From NCBI GenBank assembly GCA_051656605.1, contig JBOGCF010000026.1, positions 1 to 64,000 of the forward strand: a stretch of DNA of 64,000 nucleotides, written 5' to 3'. How positions within the stretch are numbered: the stretch's first letter is position 1; each line of letters begins with the position of its first letter. The notes under the pieces are model-generated. The model did not search any database. It was not told where the DNA came from and was given only the letters and a program-made list of their open reading frames with translations. A program made the translations under genes and the position numbers. Shown piece by piece: positions 1 through 9,357 of the stretch. Source of the DNA: UBA12018 sp051656605. GTDB taxonomy: Bacteria; Bacteroidota; Bacteroidia; Bacteroidales; CAMTPD01.

Positions 1-18
1 GTCAGGTCCGGACCTGAC
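1..18. repeat. 18-nt perfect palindrome at window edge
   Basis: The first 18 bases are their own reverse complement. A second inverted repeat at 40-50/57-67 (loop of 6) lies between it and the 3' end of the MarC gene. Either could end minus-strand transcription from marC or plus-strand transcription entering from the left, but neither has a clear T-run and the sequence to the left is not visible. Confidence 0.4.
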
Positions 19-89
19 GATTCGCTCTTCACTTAGTTTATAAATGATCCTTATGAGGATTATTTATATACTTTATGTTGTTTGTCTCA

Positions 90-683
90 CTAGTCTACCA
101 TGTTTAAAAGCGCCATCCAGTTAGAAGCAAATAGCTTCACCGCAATGGCCAGCAGGATAATACCGAAGAACTTCTTCAGAATGTAAGCACCGCCTTTTCC
201 GATCAGTCTTGAGATAAAATCGAGATACTTCAATACCAGGTACACAACCAATATATTCAATACGATAGCAATAAGGATGTTTAGTATATTATACTCGGCG
301 CGTAGCGATAAGAGGGTGGTAAACGAACCTGCGCCGGCAATAAGAGGAAATACCAACGGCACAATGGTTGTTGCTCCCGAAGGCCCGTCGATCTTGAAGA
401 TTTCTACACCGAATATCATTTCTACTGCCATTACAAACAAAACCAAAGCACCCGCTACGGCAAATGATTGGATGTCGACGCTAAACAAGCGGAGTAGCGC
501 TTCACCTCCAAAAAGGAAACCGATAAAAAGAGCAAGCGAAAGGATGGCTGCTTTTTCGGCATGCACTACTTGGTTCTTTGCCTTTAGGTCGAGAAGGATG
601 GGGATAAGCCCCGTAATATCGATTACTGCAAACAAAACGACAAATGCACTAATCATTTGTTGCCAATTGAATATTAACTCCAT
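90..683 (-). CDS. MarC family integral membrane protein
   Basis: A 197-residue, very hydrophobic protein with about six predicted membrane spans. It looks like the MarC/UPF0056 family: an N-terminal helix with AVIDITGLIPILL, a conserved DGPSGATTIVPLVFPLIAG stretch near residues 99-117, and a C-terminal pair of helices. Members sit in the inner membrane. The family was once linked to multiple antibiotic resistance in E. coli, but that link was later withdrawn and no transported substrate is firmly known. Its length is normal for the family. It stands alone, about 200 bp from manA and separated from it by a strong terminator, so nothing nearby suggests a partner. Confidence 0.85.
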   Translation of the reverse strand: MELIFNWQQMISAFVVLFAVIDITGLIPILLDLKAKNQVVHAEKAAILSLALFIGFLFGGEALLRLFSVDIQSFAVAGALVLFVMAVEMIFGVEIFKIDGPSGATTIVPLVFPLIAGAGSFTTLLSLRAEYNILNILIAIVLNILVVYLVLKYLDFISRLIGKGGAYILKKFFGIILLAIAVKLFASNWMALLNMVD

Positions 684-832
684 ATAGATAACGTTTAGAT
701 GTTTGTTTTGTGCAAAATTAGTAAAACTATATTTTATTCTAATGAATAATCCTTCCGTTTCCTTGCCGAAGGGAAGATCTTTCTTTCGTTAAACAAAGAA
801 ATAGAGGTGATGTTGACGTGGGGATAAAAAGA

Positions 833-869
833 AGCCGGCGTTGCGCAAACAGGTTGCGCAACGCCGGCT
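833..869 (-). terminator. Rho-independent terminator of glgB-manA
   Basis: A perfect 16-bp stem (833-848 with 854-869) closes a 5-nt loop. Read on the minus strand it is followed by a T-rich stretch (complement of 823-832). It lies 27 bp past the manA stop. Confidence 0.85.
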
Positions 870-895
870 GGTTACTATCGTAAGCAGTTGTGCTA

Positions 896-1873
896 TTATC
901 CGATGTAAGTTTCCATCAACTTAGTAGATGGAGTTGGTTGGATACAAACAGAGGTTGTATTTGCCGGAAGAAGGATTGTTTCGCCTTGTTTTACTTCTAG
1001 CTTGTTGCCGCTGTTGTCTTCCATTGTGAAGCTACCTTCCATACAAATGTAAACAACGAACGAGTCTAGTGATGCATAGTCTCTAGAGATTGGAGCATCC
1101 AAGTCAAGAATGTTTGTTGTAAAGTATTTGCAAGATGCAAGGTTTACTGCTTCGTTTTTAGCCTCCGTATAGTTGGTACGGTAGTCTGCATGAAGCGTGT
1201 AGTCGATTGCGTCTTTGGCAAGTTCTGTATGTAGTTCGCGGCCATTACCGTTAGCATCTTTACGGTTGTAGTCGTAGATGCGATATGTAATGTTTGATGT
1301 TTGTTGGATCTCAGCGATGAAGCAGCCCGAGCCAATTGCGTGAACGCGACCTGCAGGCAAGAAGAATACATCACCCGGTTTTACTTCATAACGTTGAAGT
1401 ACATCCATGATTTTGTCCTCTTCTACCAACTTCACATATTCGTTAGCATCGATTTGTTTCGAGAAGCCAGAATAAAGACCGGTGCCTTTGTCTGCTTTGA
1501 TTACGTACCACATTTCAGTTTTACCGAAAGAGTCGTGACGCTCTTTTGCAAGTGCATCATCCGGGTGAACCTGAATAGAAAGGTCGTCTCTTGCATCGAT
1601 GAATTTGATCAAAAGTGGAAATGTTGTACCAAATTGATCCATTACCTTTTGGCCAAGCAATGCGGCACCGTTGTTTTTAATCAACGTATCAAGTGATTCT
1701 CCTTTTAGGTCACCGTTTGCAACTACAGATACGTTTCCGTCTACATGAGAAAGTTCCCAGCTTTCGCCAATACCTTCTTGTACCGGTGTGATCCCTTTGA
1801 ATGGGCAGATGTCAGAGCCGCCCCAGATTACACCTTTAAGGATTGGTTCAAATTTGAATGGATAAAGATTCAT
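896..1873 (-). CDS. manA: Mannose-6-phosphate isomerase, class I
   Basis: This 325-residue cupin enzyme interconverts fructose-6-phosphate and mannose-6-phosphate in the cytoplasm, linking glycolysis to GDP-mannose synthesis and mannose breakdown. The zinc-site motif SIQVHPDD is visible near residue 99, followed by KTEMWYVI and, further on, GRVHAIGSG, which supply the usual Gln, His, Glu and His metal ligands. It is the short bacterial form without the long C-terminal extension. The gene lies 11 bp after the branching enzyme gene on the same strand and shares its terminator, so the two are probably cotranscribed. GH92 and GH130 enzymes elsewhere in the window could supply mannose-derived substrate, which is inference. 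Confidence 0.92.
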   Translation of the reverse strand: MNLYPFKFEPILKGVIWGGSDICPFKGITPVQEGIGESWELSHVDGNVSVVANGDLKGESLDTLIKNNGAALLGQKVMDQFGTTFPLLIKFIDARDDLSIQVHPDDALAKERHDSFGKTEMWYVIKADKGTGLYSGFSKQIDANEYVKLVEEDKIMDVLQRYEVKPGDVFFLPAGRVHAIGSGCFIAEIQQTSNITYRIYDYNRKDANGNGRELHTELAKDAIDYTLHADYRTNYTEAKNEAVNLASCKYFTTNILDLDAPISRDYASLDSFVVYICMEGSFTMEDNSGNKLEVKQGETILLPANTTSVCIQPTPSTKLMETYIG

Positions 1874-1884
1874 ACTACTAATTA

Positions 1885-3900
1885 TTATTTGGTTTTGAGT
1901 TTACGTAATACCAGTGCCGTGCGTGCAGGCAAGTATAGTTTTAGCCACTCTTTGTGATATTTCTTATAGAGCGGATCGTGGGCTGTAAAGTGATGAATAG
2001 AATCGTCACTAAGGCCGAATCCGCCAAACTCAAGATTGTCGGAGTTGAGAACCACTTCGTATTCTCCTGCCGGAGCTAAGATGCCGTAATCGCTAAACGA
2101 CTTGGCAGGATTGAAGTTGTAAACAAACACCAAATCTTTTCGTCGGTAGGCAAGAATCTGATCTCCGTCGTTGGTCCACAGCTTCTCGATTTCCGATGCT
2201 TGAAAGTTTTTCTCACCTCTTATTAGTTTGATCATTGCATTGTCAAAATCGTTCAGAAAGTGATACTTTAAGTATTTGTTGTCGGCAAGCTCCCAATGGC
2301 GACGCGCATATTTGTGCGACCAACCGTTTCCTTCGCGCGGAAAGTCGATCCACTCGGGATGCCCAAATTCATTGCCCATGAAGTTGAGGTAACCGCCGTT
2401 GATAGTCGATAACGTAGCCAGTCTGATCATCTTATGTAATGCCATGCCGCGTGCTACCGTTGCGTCGGTATCATCCTTCATCATGTGCCAATACATCTTG
2501 TCGTCGATAAGGCGGAAGATGATTGTTTTATCTCCCACCAGTGCCTGATCGTGACTTTCGGCATAACTGATTGTTTTCTCGTCTTCACGTCGGTTGGTGG
2601 TTTCCCACCAGATCGACGACGGATGCCAGTCTTCGTCTTTCTTTTCCTTGATCAGCTTGATCCAGTAATCAGGTATGTTCATGGCCATGCGATAGTCAAA
2701 GCCATATCCACCGTCTGCTACACCGGTTGCCAATCCGGGCATACCGCTCACCTCTTCGGCAATGGTAATCGCGCCGGGTCTTACTTCGTGAATCAATTTA
2801 TTCGCCAACGTTAGATAACAAATGGCGTCGTTGTCTTGATTGCCGTTGTAATAGTCGGCATACGATGTAAAGTCTGCGCCCAGACCGTGATCGTAGTAAA
2901 GCATCGAAGTGACTCCGTCGAATCGGAATCCGTCAAAGTTGTATTCCTCGAGCCAGAACTTGCAGTTCGACAAGAGGAAGTGAATGACTTCGTTTTTGCC
3001 ATAATCAAAGCAAAGCGAATCCCATGCCGGATGTTCGCGTCTGTCATTGCCATGAAAGTATTGCGCAGGATCACCTGCAAGCAAACCAAGTCCTTCTTGT
3101 TCGTTTTTTACCGCATGCGAATGGACGATATCCATAATAACAGCTATCCCCAGCTTGTGTGCTTCGTCGATAAGAGCTTTTAACTCTTCGGGCGTACCAA
3201 ATCGCGACGATGCCGCAAAGAAACTAGATACATGGTAACCAAACGACCCGTAGTAGGGGTGTTCCTGTATGGCCATGATCTGAATAGCGTTGTATCCGTC
3301 TTTGGCAATGCGTGGTAATACCTGGGTACGAAACTCGTTGTACGTACCTACCTTCTCCTGATTTGTTGCCATCCCAATGTGGCACTCATAGATCAGAAGC
3401 GGAGAGATTTGAGGTTTGAACTTTGTGTGTTTAAAATGGTAAGGTTGCTGTGGTTCCCATACTTGTGCAGAAAAGATTGCAGTTTCAGGGTCTTGTACTA
3501 CCCTGCGAGCCCATGCCGGGATGCGTTCGCCGCTTCCTCCTTGCCATTCAATCATCATCTTGTAATGATCGCCATGCTTGAGGGCATCATGTGGTAAATG
3601 AATCTCCCAAATTCCAAACTCTTTCTTGTTCAATGCATACGATGACTCCTTTTGCCATTGGTTGAAATCTCCGATGAGGTAGATTGCCTCGGCATTGGGA
3701 GCCCACTCTCTGAATGTCCAGCCGTCGGTGCTTCGATTGAGTCCGAAGTACATATATCCGGAAGCAAAATCAGAAAGCGTTTTTGAGCCATGAGAGAGTA
3801 ACTCTTTTTCTTTGGTCAGCGTGTTGTTGTGGCGACCTTCAATTGCTTTCGCAAAAGGTTTTAACCATGGATCGCTCTCGATAAGTTTTAATGAACTCAT
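1885..3900 (-). CDS. glgB: 1,4-alpha-glucan branching enzyme (GH13)
   Basis: This enzyme cuts alpha-1,4 glucan chains and rejoins them through alpha-1,6 bonds to make branched glycogen-like storage polymer. A CBM48-type domain (WTFREWAPNAEAIYLIGDFN, about residues 61-80) precedes the GH13 barrel. The catalytic set is visible: nucleophile Asp328 in DGFRFD, acid/base Glu at 382/383 in IAEEVSG, and His450-Asp451 in AESHDQ. The start ATG at 3900 (MSSLKL, 671 residues) is preferred over one 48 bp upstream, because the conserved protein begins here and the upstream codons read like leader. The length is close to eukaryote-type and Bacteroidota branching enzymes. manA follows after 11 bp. Confidence 0.92.
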   Translation of the reverse strand: MSSLKLIESDPWLKPFAKAIEGRHNNTLTKEKELLSHGSKTLSDFASGYMYFGLNRSTDGWTFREWAPNAEAIYLIGDFNQWQKESSYALNKKEFGIWEIHLPHDALKHGDHYKMMIEWQGGSGERIPAWARRVVQDPETAIFSAQVWEPQQPYHFKHTKFKPQISPLLIYECHIGMATNQEKVGTYNEFRTQVLPRIAKDGYNAIQIMAIQEHPYYGSFGYHVSSFFAASSRFGTPEELKALIDEAHKLGIAVIMDIVHSHAVKNEQEGLGLLAGDPAQYFHGNDRREHPAWDSLCFDYGKNEVIHFLLSNCKFWLEEYNFDGFRFDGVTSMLYYDHGLGADFTSYADYYNGNQDNDAICYLTLANKLIHEVRPGAITIAEEVSGMPGLATGVADGGYGFDYRMAMNIPDYWIKLIKEKKDEDWHPSSIWWETTNRREDEKTISYAESHDQALVGDKTIIFRLIDDKMYWHMMKDDTDATVARGMALHKMIRLATLSTINGGYLNFMGNEFGHPEWIDFPREGNGWSHKYARRHWELADNKYLKYHFLNDFDNAMIKLIRGEKNFQASEIEKLWTNDGDQILAYRRKDLVFVYNFNPAKSFSDYGILAPAGEYEVVLNSDNLEFGGFGLSDDSIHHFTAHDPLYKKYHKEWLKLYLPARTALVLRKLKTK

Positions 3901-4013
3901 ACTGTATTTTGTCGTGGGAATTAATTCCTGAATTGCAAAAATAATCAATAAATTGAGATTCTATGCATATGGTAATGTAAGAGAAAGATATAAACGAATG
4001 AGAATGTTAAATA

Positions 4014-4040
4014 TTGCGGAAAGTATAAACTATACTTTTG
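4014..4040 (+). promoter_or_regulatory. Candidate Bacteroidota promoter for the antiporter gene
   Basis: TACTTTTG at 4033-4040 matches the -7 consensus TAnnTTTG exactly, and a TTG at 4014-4016 sits 16 bp upstream as a short -33 box. It is about 75 bp before the antiporter start and faces away from glgB. Confidence 0.5.
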
Positions 4041-4116
4041 TAATATTAAATTTTACTTTAGTTTTAACTTTTGTAAAATAAGGCTTATGCTTTATGTAAC
4101 TCAAAAGGATAAATAT

Positions 4117-6408
4117 ATGAGTAAGAAACTAAAAGGACTTGTATTCTATATTATTACGATTCTAGTATTAGGATTGGGTATGTGGTATATTGTGATGGTG
4201 GGCGAAGCTTTTCAAGGAGAGGAGGCTTCCGAGTTGATAAATTCTGCGCCCAAAACATTGGTTGCGGCGTTTGATTTGTTTAAAACATCGCTGTTGCACC
4301 ACATTCATGAGCCTTTAGCTATTTTGTTCTTGCAGATAGTTTCCATCTTGTTGGTGGCTCGTCTGTTTGGTTGGTTTTTTACACGAATAGGGCAGCCCAG
4401 CGTAATTGCAGAGATCGTTGCCGGTATTTTTTTAGGTCCATCCATCTTGGGGCGCTTCTTTCCCGAAGTGTCGGGCTTTTTATTTGCTCCCGAGTCACTG
4501 GGGAATCTTACGATTCTAAGTCAGTTTGGCCTCGTACTATTTATGTTTGCCATCGGGATGGAACTGGATATAACAGAAGTGCGCAAGCGATTGCGTGAGA
4601 CGGTGCTGATCAGTCATACCTCTACCATTGTCCCATTCTTTTTAGGAATGCTACTCGCTTATTTCTTTTACGATGCATACGCTTATAAAAGTACGCCCTT
4701 TGTTTCCTTTGCTTTGTTTATCGGGGTTTCGATGAGTATTACTGCCTTTCCGGTGTTGGCTCGTATCATTCAGGAGAAGGGGATGACCAAGTCGCACTTA
4801 GGGACAATTACCTTGGCCAGTGCTGCAAATGGCGACGTTACTGCTTGGTGTTTGCTTGCTGTCGTAATAGCCATTGCGCAAGCGGGCTCCATGCTGAGTG
4901 CGCTTTACAATATATTCTTTTCTATCCTTTACATTGTGATTATGTTTATGGTCGTAAGACCGTTTCTTCGTATACTGGGCAACCTGTATCACAACAAAGA
5001 GGTTTTGAACAAGGGGATGGTTGCTTCGATCTTTATGGTGTTGATCATTTCTGCTTACTTCACCGAAATCTTAGGATTGCATGCTTTGTTTGGCGCATTT
5101 ATAGCGGGGGTAGTGATGCCTTCGAACGTCGAATTTAGAAAGATCATGACAGAAAAGGTCGAAGATGTCTCGCTCTCATTACTGTTGCCTTTATTTTTCG
5201 TTTCTACCGGATTACGTACCGATCTGGGTTTGCTCAATGAACCGAGTCTTATCGGCATGTGTTTGCTGGTAATCTTTGTGGCCATTATAGGAAAGTTTGG
5301 CGGTGCAGCCATTTCGGCGCGCGTAGTAGGGGAGAACTGGAAGAACAGTTTCTACATTGGCGCTTTTATGAATACGCGCGGGCTTATGGAGCTGGTAGTG
5401 CTTACCATCGGTTACGAAATGGGAATTCTAACTCCTCCTATCTTTGTAATGCTGGTGCTGATGACGCTGGTAACCACCTTTATGACAAGTCCGCTGGTTT
5501 CACTTATTGATATCATATACAAAGCAAGAGAAAAACGTAAAATGCATGTGTCGAAATTATTCCACAAGGTGGGAGGTGTCAAGGTATTGCTTTCGTTCGG
5601 ACGTGCTAAAAACGGGAAGGTTCTACTCGAGGTAGCCACCCGATTGTTTTATAGTGTGCGAAAAGATACCTCTATCACAGCACTTCACCTTACGGTAGGA
5701 ACGGATGTGAACCCGTTGATGGTTGAAGAAATTGAGCGTAAAAGCTTTGCTCCGATCAGGGAGGCTGCAAAGGAGATGAGTGTAGATTTGCATACCAAAT
5801 ATGGCGTGTCTAATAACGCCGGACAAGAGATTGTGGATATGGTGAATGGCGAAGGCTATGATTTCTTGCTGGTAGGAGCCGGTATCTCAATGTCTAACGT
5901 TCCGTCGGATATGGAAGTAACGCGTCAAAAGAATCAATTGATGCATATGTTCGGAGCCTTGAAACCCAAAGAGTCTTGGTTTTATCCGGGCGATTTATTG
6001 AAAGACAAGACGAAGATGTTTATCAAGCAGACTCAGTGTACAGTGGGGGTTTTTGTAAACAGAGGGTTTAGTTCGATCGCTACGGTTTTGATGATTGTAG
6101 ATGAACCGCGTGATATGTTCATGCTCGACTATGCCAAGTCGCTTGCGGCATCCAGCATGGCTTCGGTCTTGGTGGTAAGTAGTTTGCCCGAAACGGAAGC
6201 TAATCAACATGTATATTCGGTATTGCGTCAACTTGAAAACGAAGAGGCTCGTTTCCGCTTCGTAAACATCACGCTTACCGAAGCATTTAAACGTCCGAAT
6301 GCACTTATGGTGATCAGTTACGAGGCTTGGAACAAGCTTTCCGAAACGGAGAATGTAGCATTGCAAGAGATGCCGTCTACATTGATTATCAGTAAGAAGA
6401 ATAGTTGA
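4117..6408 (+). CDS. CPA2-type cation/proton antiporter with cytoplasmic tail
   Basis: This 763-residue inner-membrane protein has an extra N-terminal helix (about residues 8-28), then a 12-13 helix Na_H_exchanger (KefB/CPA2) domain at about 65-440. The domain includes GQPSVIAEIVAGIFLGPSILG and FPVLARII, and ends in a roughly 300-residue soluble tail that resembles paired universal-stress-protein folds. It probably exchanges Na+ or K+ for protons; the ion cannot be told from sequence. There is no Rossmann-type TrkA-N domain, so it is unlike E. coli KefB/C in its regulation. The start at 4117 (MSKKLKG) is chosen over an ATG at 4087 because an A/G-rich stretch precedes it and the charged N-terminus fits better. 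Confidence 0.85.
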   Translation: MSKKLKGLVFYIITILVLGLGMWYIVMVGEAFQGEEASELINSAPKTLVAAFDLFKTSLLHHIHEPLAILFLQIVSILLVARLFGWFFTRIGQPSVIAEIVAGIFLGPSILGRFFPEVSGFLFAPESLGNLTILSQFGLVLFMFAIGMELDITEVRKRLRETVLISHTSTIVPFFLGMLLAYFFYDAYAYKSTPFVSFALFIGVSMSITAFPVLARIIQEKGMTKSHLGTITLASAANGDVTAWCLLAVVIAIAQAGSMLSALYNIFFSILYIVIMFMVVRPFLRILGNLYHNKEVLNKGMVASIFMVLIISAYFTEILGLHALFGAFIAGVVMPSNVEFRKIMTEKVEDVSLSLLLPLFFVSTGLRTDLGLLNEPSLIGMCLLVIFVAIIGKFGGAAISARVVGENWKNSFYIGAFMNTRGLMELVVLTIGYEMGILTPPIFVMLVLMTLVTTFMTSPLVSLIDIIYKAREKRKMHVSKLFHKVGGVKVLLSFGRAKNGKVLLEVATRLFYSVRKDTSITALHLTVGTDVNPLMVEEIERKSFAPIREAAKEMSVDLHTKYGVSNNAGQEIVDMVNGEGYDFLLVGAGISMSNVPSDMEVTRQKNQLMHMFGALKPKESWFYPGDLLKDKTKMFIKQTQCTVGVFVNRGFSSIATVLMIVDEPRDMFMLDYAKSLAASSMASVLVVSSLPETEANQHVYSVLRQLENEEARFRFVNITLTEAFKRPNALMVISYEAWNKLSETENVALQEMPSTLIISKKNS

Positions 6409-6467
6409 TTTAGTAGCTTTTTGAGAAACAAATCGGGGTAAAGCAAACTTTTTTTTATTCAAATCTG

Positions 6468-6497
6468 TTTGATAACTGAAAATAGTTTATAACTTTG
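6468..6497 (+). promoter_or_regulatory. trp operon promoter
   Basis: TTTG at 6468-6471 and TAACTTTG at 6490-6497, separated by 18 bp, match both the -33 and -7 Bacteroidota elements. Transcription should start near 6504, about 25 nt before the leader peptide. Confidence 0.7.
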
Positions 6498-6528
6498 CCG
6501 CAAATAAAACAAAGAAAGTAGATACGTT

Positions 6529-6588
6529 ATGTATACACAAATGGTAAATAGATTTTGGTGGTGGCACTTGCAACTCTTAGAGATGTGA
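6529..6588 (+). CDS. trpL: trp leader peptide with three consecutive Trp codons
   Basis: A 19-codon reading frame encodes MYTQMVNRFWWWHLQLLEM and carries three adjacent TGG codons (6556-6564). Trp is normally the rarest amino acid, so this pattern just upstream of a terminator and trpB is what a ribosome-mediated attenuator needs. The stop at 6588 is 45 nt before the terminator stem. The promoter at 6468-6497 lies at the right distance. Tryptophan starvation would stall the ribosome on the TGG run and alter folding of the downstream RNA. No strong Shine-Dalgarno is visible, which is usual here. The gene is too short for standard gene callers. Confidence 0.8.
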   Translation: MYTQMVNRFWWWHLQLLEM

Positions 6589-6633
6589 GGAAGTCGACCT
6601 GTCTATATACCTAGAAGATATAAGAACTGAATT

Positions 6634-6668
6634 AAAAGGTCTGTCGTAACTCACGACAGGCCTTTTTT
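6634..6668 (+). terminator. trp operon attenuator terminator
   Basis: A 14-bp stem (6634-6647 with 6653-6666, one G-U pair) closes a 5-nt loop and runs into a T tract (6663-6668, then CG and TTTT). It lies between the leader peptide and trpB. Two upstream segments could compete with it: 6596-6600 pairs with the 5' arm at 6637-6641, and 6598-6603 pairs with the 3' arm at 6655-6660. Which one forms the antiterminator cannot be decided by eye. Confidence 0.8.
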
Positions 6669-6713
6669 CGTTTTATCCCATTCAAGAATTAAAAAAACAA
6701 AAAATATACGATT

Positions 6714-7910
6714 ATGAGCAAGTACAATGTAAATGCAGAAGGTTATTACGGTGAGTTTGGTGGAGCATATATCCCGGAAGTGCTAAATCAATGTGTAGAG
6801 GATTTGAAAAACAGATACTTGAAAGAGTTGGCAGATCCTTCATTCCAAGAAGAGTTTCATCAATTACTTCGTGATTATGTAGGACGTCCTAGTCCGCTTT
6901 ACTATGCAAACCGTCTTTCCGAACTTTACGGCTGCAAGATTTACTTGAAAAGAGAAGACCTAAACCACACAGGTGCACACAAAATCAACAATACAATCGG
7001 TCAGATCTTGATGGCTAAGCGTATGGGTAAAAAGCGTATTATCGCAGAAACAGGCGCTGGTCAGCACGGTGTTGCTACGGCTACGGTTTGTGCGTTGATG
7101 GGCCTTGAATGTATTGTTTACATGGGTAAAACCGACGTAGAACGCCAGCACATCAATGTGCAAAAGATGCAAATGTTGGGAGCTAAAGTTGTTGCCGCAA
7201 CATCGGGAAGTATGACGTTGAAAGATGCAACCAACGAGGCGATCAGAGACTGGTGTTGTAATCCCGAAGATACATTCTATATCATCGGTTCGGTTGTAGG
7301 GCCTCACCCTTATCCGGATATGGTTGCCAAACTTCAATCAATCATTAGCGAAGAGATCAAAAAACAGTTGAAAGAGAAAGAAGGCAGAGAGAATCCTGAT
7401 TACTTGATCGCTTGTATTGGTGGTGGTAGTAATGCTGCCGGAACAATTTATCACTTCCTTGACGATGAGGATGTAGAGATTTTACTTGCCGAAGCCGGTG
7501 GTCTAGGTGTTGAAACCGGACATACTGCAGCAACCATTCAATTGGGTAAAATCGGTGTACTTCACGGTAGTAAGACATTGGTAATGCAAGATGAGAACGG
7601 CCAGGTTGTTGAACCTTATTCGATTTCTGCCGGACTTGATTATCCTGGTATCGGACCTATGTATGCACACCTTGCTCACACCGGACGTGTTCGCGTATTG
7701 GCGATCAATGATGAGGAAGCATTGGATGCGGCATTTGAATTGACAAGAATAGAAGGTATTATTCCTGCATTGGAGTCATCACATGCATTGGCTGTATTGA
7801 AACGTAAAGAATTTGCACCTAACGATGTAGTCGTACTTACGGTTTCGGGTCGTGGTGATAAAGATATGGAAACGTATGTTGCTGCAATGCAGAAACGTTC
7901 GATGAAGTAA
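6714..7910 (+). CDS. trpB: Tryptophan synthase beta chain
   Basis: This PLP enzyme joins indole (channelled from TrpA) to serine to make tryptophan, the last step of the pathway. The PLP lysine lies in HTGAHKINNTIGQ (about residues 82-94), the phosphate-binding loop GGGSNAAG is near residue 233, and the ETGAGQHGVA segment is intact. At 398 residues it is the normal TrpB1 form, which partners TrpA. It is the first gene of the operon, as in many Bacteroidetes, instead of being next to trpA as in enterics. It sits 46 bp behind the attenuator, so its expression is directly gated by it. Confidence 0.96.
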   Translation: MSKYNVNAEGYYGEFGGAYIPEVLNQCVEDLKNRYLKELADPSFQEEFHQLLRDYVGRPSPLYYANRLSELYGCKIYLKREDLNHTGAHKINNTIGQILMAKRMGKKRIIAETGAGQHGVATATVCALMGLECIVYMGKTDVERQHINVQKMQMLGAKVVAATSGSMTLKDATNEAIRDWCCNPEDTFYIIGSVVGPHPYPDMVAKLQSIISEEIKKQLKEKEGRENPDYLIACIGGGSNAAGTIYHFLDDEDVEILLAEAGGLGVETGHTAATIQLGKIGVLHGSKTLVMQDENGQVVEPYSISAGLDYPGIGPMYAHLAHTGRVRVLAINDEEALDAAFELTRIEGIIPALESSHALAVLKRKEFAPNDVVVLTVSGRGDKDMETYVAAMQKRSMK

Positions 7911-7932
7911 AAACAACATTAGAATTGTGGGT

Positions 7933-9342
7933 ATGAAAGTCAATATAAAATCACATAGCAAGAAGCTACTTGCCGATTTGCAAACGCCGGTTTCAATTTA
8001 TCTAAAGCTGCGCGATTTGTTTCCGGAGTCGGCTTTGCTTGAAAGTTCTGATTCACGCGGACACGAAAATAGTTATTCGTTGATCGGAATTGAACCCCGA
8101 GCTTTCTTTAAGCTTGAAAACAATCAAGTAACAGAGCACTACTCTGAAGAAACAGAGATTGTTTACACGATTAAAGAAAACTTGTCTCTTACAAATTGCC
8201 TAAATAAGTTTATCGGCAGATTCAAGGTTGAAAGCGAGCATGATATTGCTTTCGAGGCCAATGGTTTCTTTGGCTTTACATCCTACAATTCTACACGTTA
8301 TTTCGAAACGTCACTTCCTCAGAATCCGAAGAAAAGCGAATTGGCTATTCCGGATATGTACTATATCTTCTATCGTTTTGTGTTGGTAATTGATCATTAT
8401 AAAAACGAGCTTACTATCATAGAGAATGTAGAAGAAGGGGAAGCTTCGCGCATGGAAGAGATCGAAACGCTGCTGATGTGTCGCAATTTTGCTTCGTATG
8501 GTTTCTCTGTAAAAGGCGAAGAATATTCTACCATCGACGGAGAGAAATACAAAGAGATGGTGCGCAAAGGTATTGAGCATTGCAACCGTGGAGACGTATT
8601 CCAGTTGGTACTATCACGCCGATTTGTGCAGGAGTTTCAAGGAGATGACTTTATGGTGTACCGCGCTCTTCGCTCGATCAACCCATCGCCTTACTTGTTT
8701 TACTTCGACTTTGGCTCGTTCCGAGTATTCGGATCTTCGCCCGAAACACATTGCCGCATTACAGACAACAGTGTTTACATCGACCCGATTGCAGGAACTT
8801 TCCGTCGTACCGGCGATCCCGAAAAGGATGCCGAGCTGGGGCGAGAGTTGTTGAAAGACCCGAAGGAAAATGCCGAGCATGTGATGTTGGTTGATTTGGC
8901 CCGCAATGATTTGAGCCGTAATGCAGAGTCGGTTTCGATCGACTTCTTCAAAGAAGTACACTTCTATTCGCATGTGATCCACTTGGTATCTCGTGTTCGT
9001 GGGGTGTTGCCTCAAGGTTTTAATCCCATCAAAGTATTGGCCGATTCGTTTCCTGCCGGAACACTTTCGGGAGCTCCAAAGATCAGAGCGATGCAGCTTA
9101 TCGACGAATTGGAAATACACGACCGCGGAGCTTATGGTGGATGTATAGGTTATATTGGATTGAATGGAAACATCAATCAGGCAATTACCATCCGTTCTTT
9201 CGTAAGCAAAGGAAATAAATTATACTATCAGGCAGGAGCAGGAGTGGTTTCCAAGTCGAATCCCGAAAGCGAATTGCAAGAAGTAAACAACAAACTAGGG
9301 GCATTGAAAAAGGCAATCGACATGGCCGAAACGCTCTATTAA
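7933..9342 (+). CDS. trpE: Anthranilate synthase component I
   Basis: This enzyme makes anthranilate from chorismate using ammonia supplied by TrpG, the first committed step to tryptophan. The protein of 469 residues has the chorismate-binding core in its C-terminal two thirds, with conserved stretches IDPIAGTFRRTG, ENAEHVMLVDLARND, FPAGTLSGAPKIRAM and YGGCIGYIGL. An N-terminal LLESSDS motif (about residues 35-41) corresponds to the tryptophan feedback site of the family. The ATG at 7933 is preferred over a GTG two codons earlier. It follows trpB by 22 bp and precedes trpG by 15 bp. Confidence 0.95.
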   Translation: MKVNIKSHSKKLLADLQTPVSIYLKLRDLFPESALLESSDSRGHENSYSLIGIEPRAFFKLENNQVTEHYSEETEIVYTIKENLSLTNCLNKFIGRFKVESEHDIAFEANGFFGFTSYNSTRYFETSLPQNPKKSELAIPDMYYIFYRFVLVIDHYKNELTIIENVEEGEASRMEEIETLLMCRNFASYGFSVKGEEYSTIDGEKYKEMVRKGIEHCNRGDVFQLVLSRRFVQEFQGDDFMVYRALRSINPSPYLFYFDFGSFRVFGSSPETHCRITDNSVYIDPIAGTFRRTGDPEKDAELGRELLKDPKENAEHVMLVDLARNDLSRNAESVSIDFFKEVHFYSHVIHLVSRVRGVLPQGFNPIKVLADSFPAGTLSGAPKIRAMQLIDELEIHDRGAYGGCIGYIGLNGNINQAITIRSFVSKGNKLYYQAGAGVVSKSNPESELQEVNNKLGALKKAIDMAETLY

Positions 9343-9357
9343 TACAAGACTACAACA

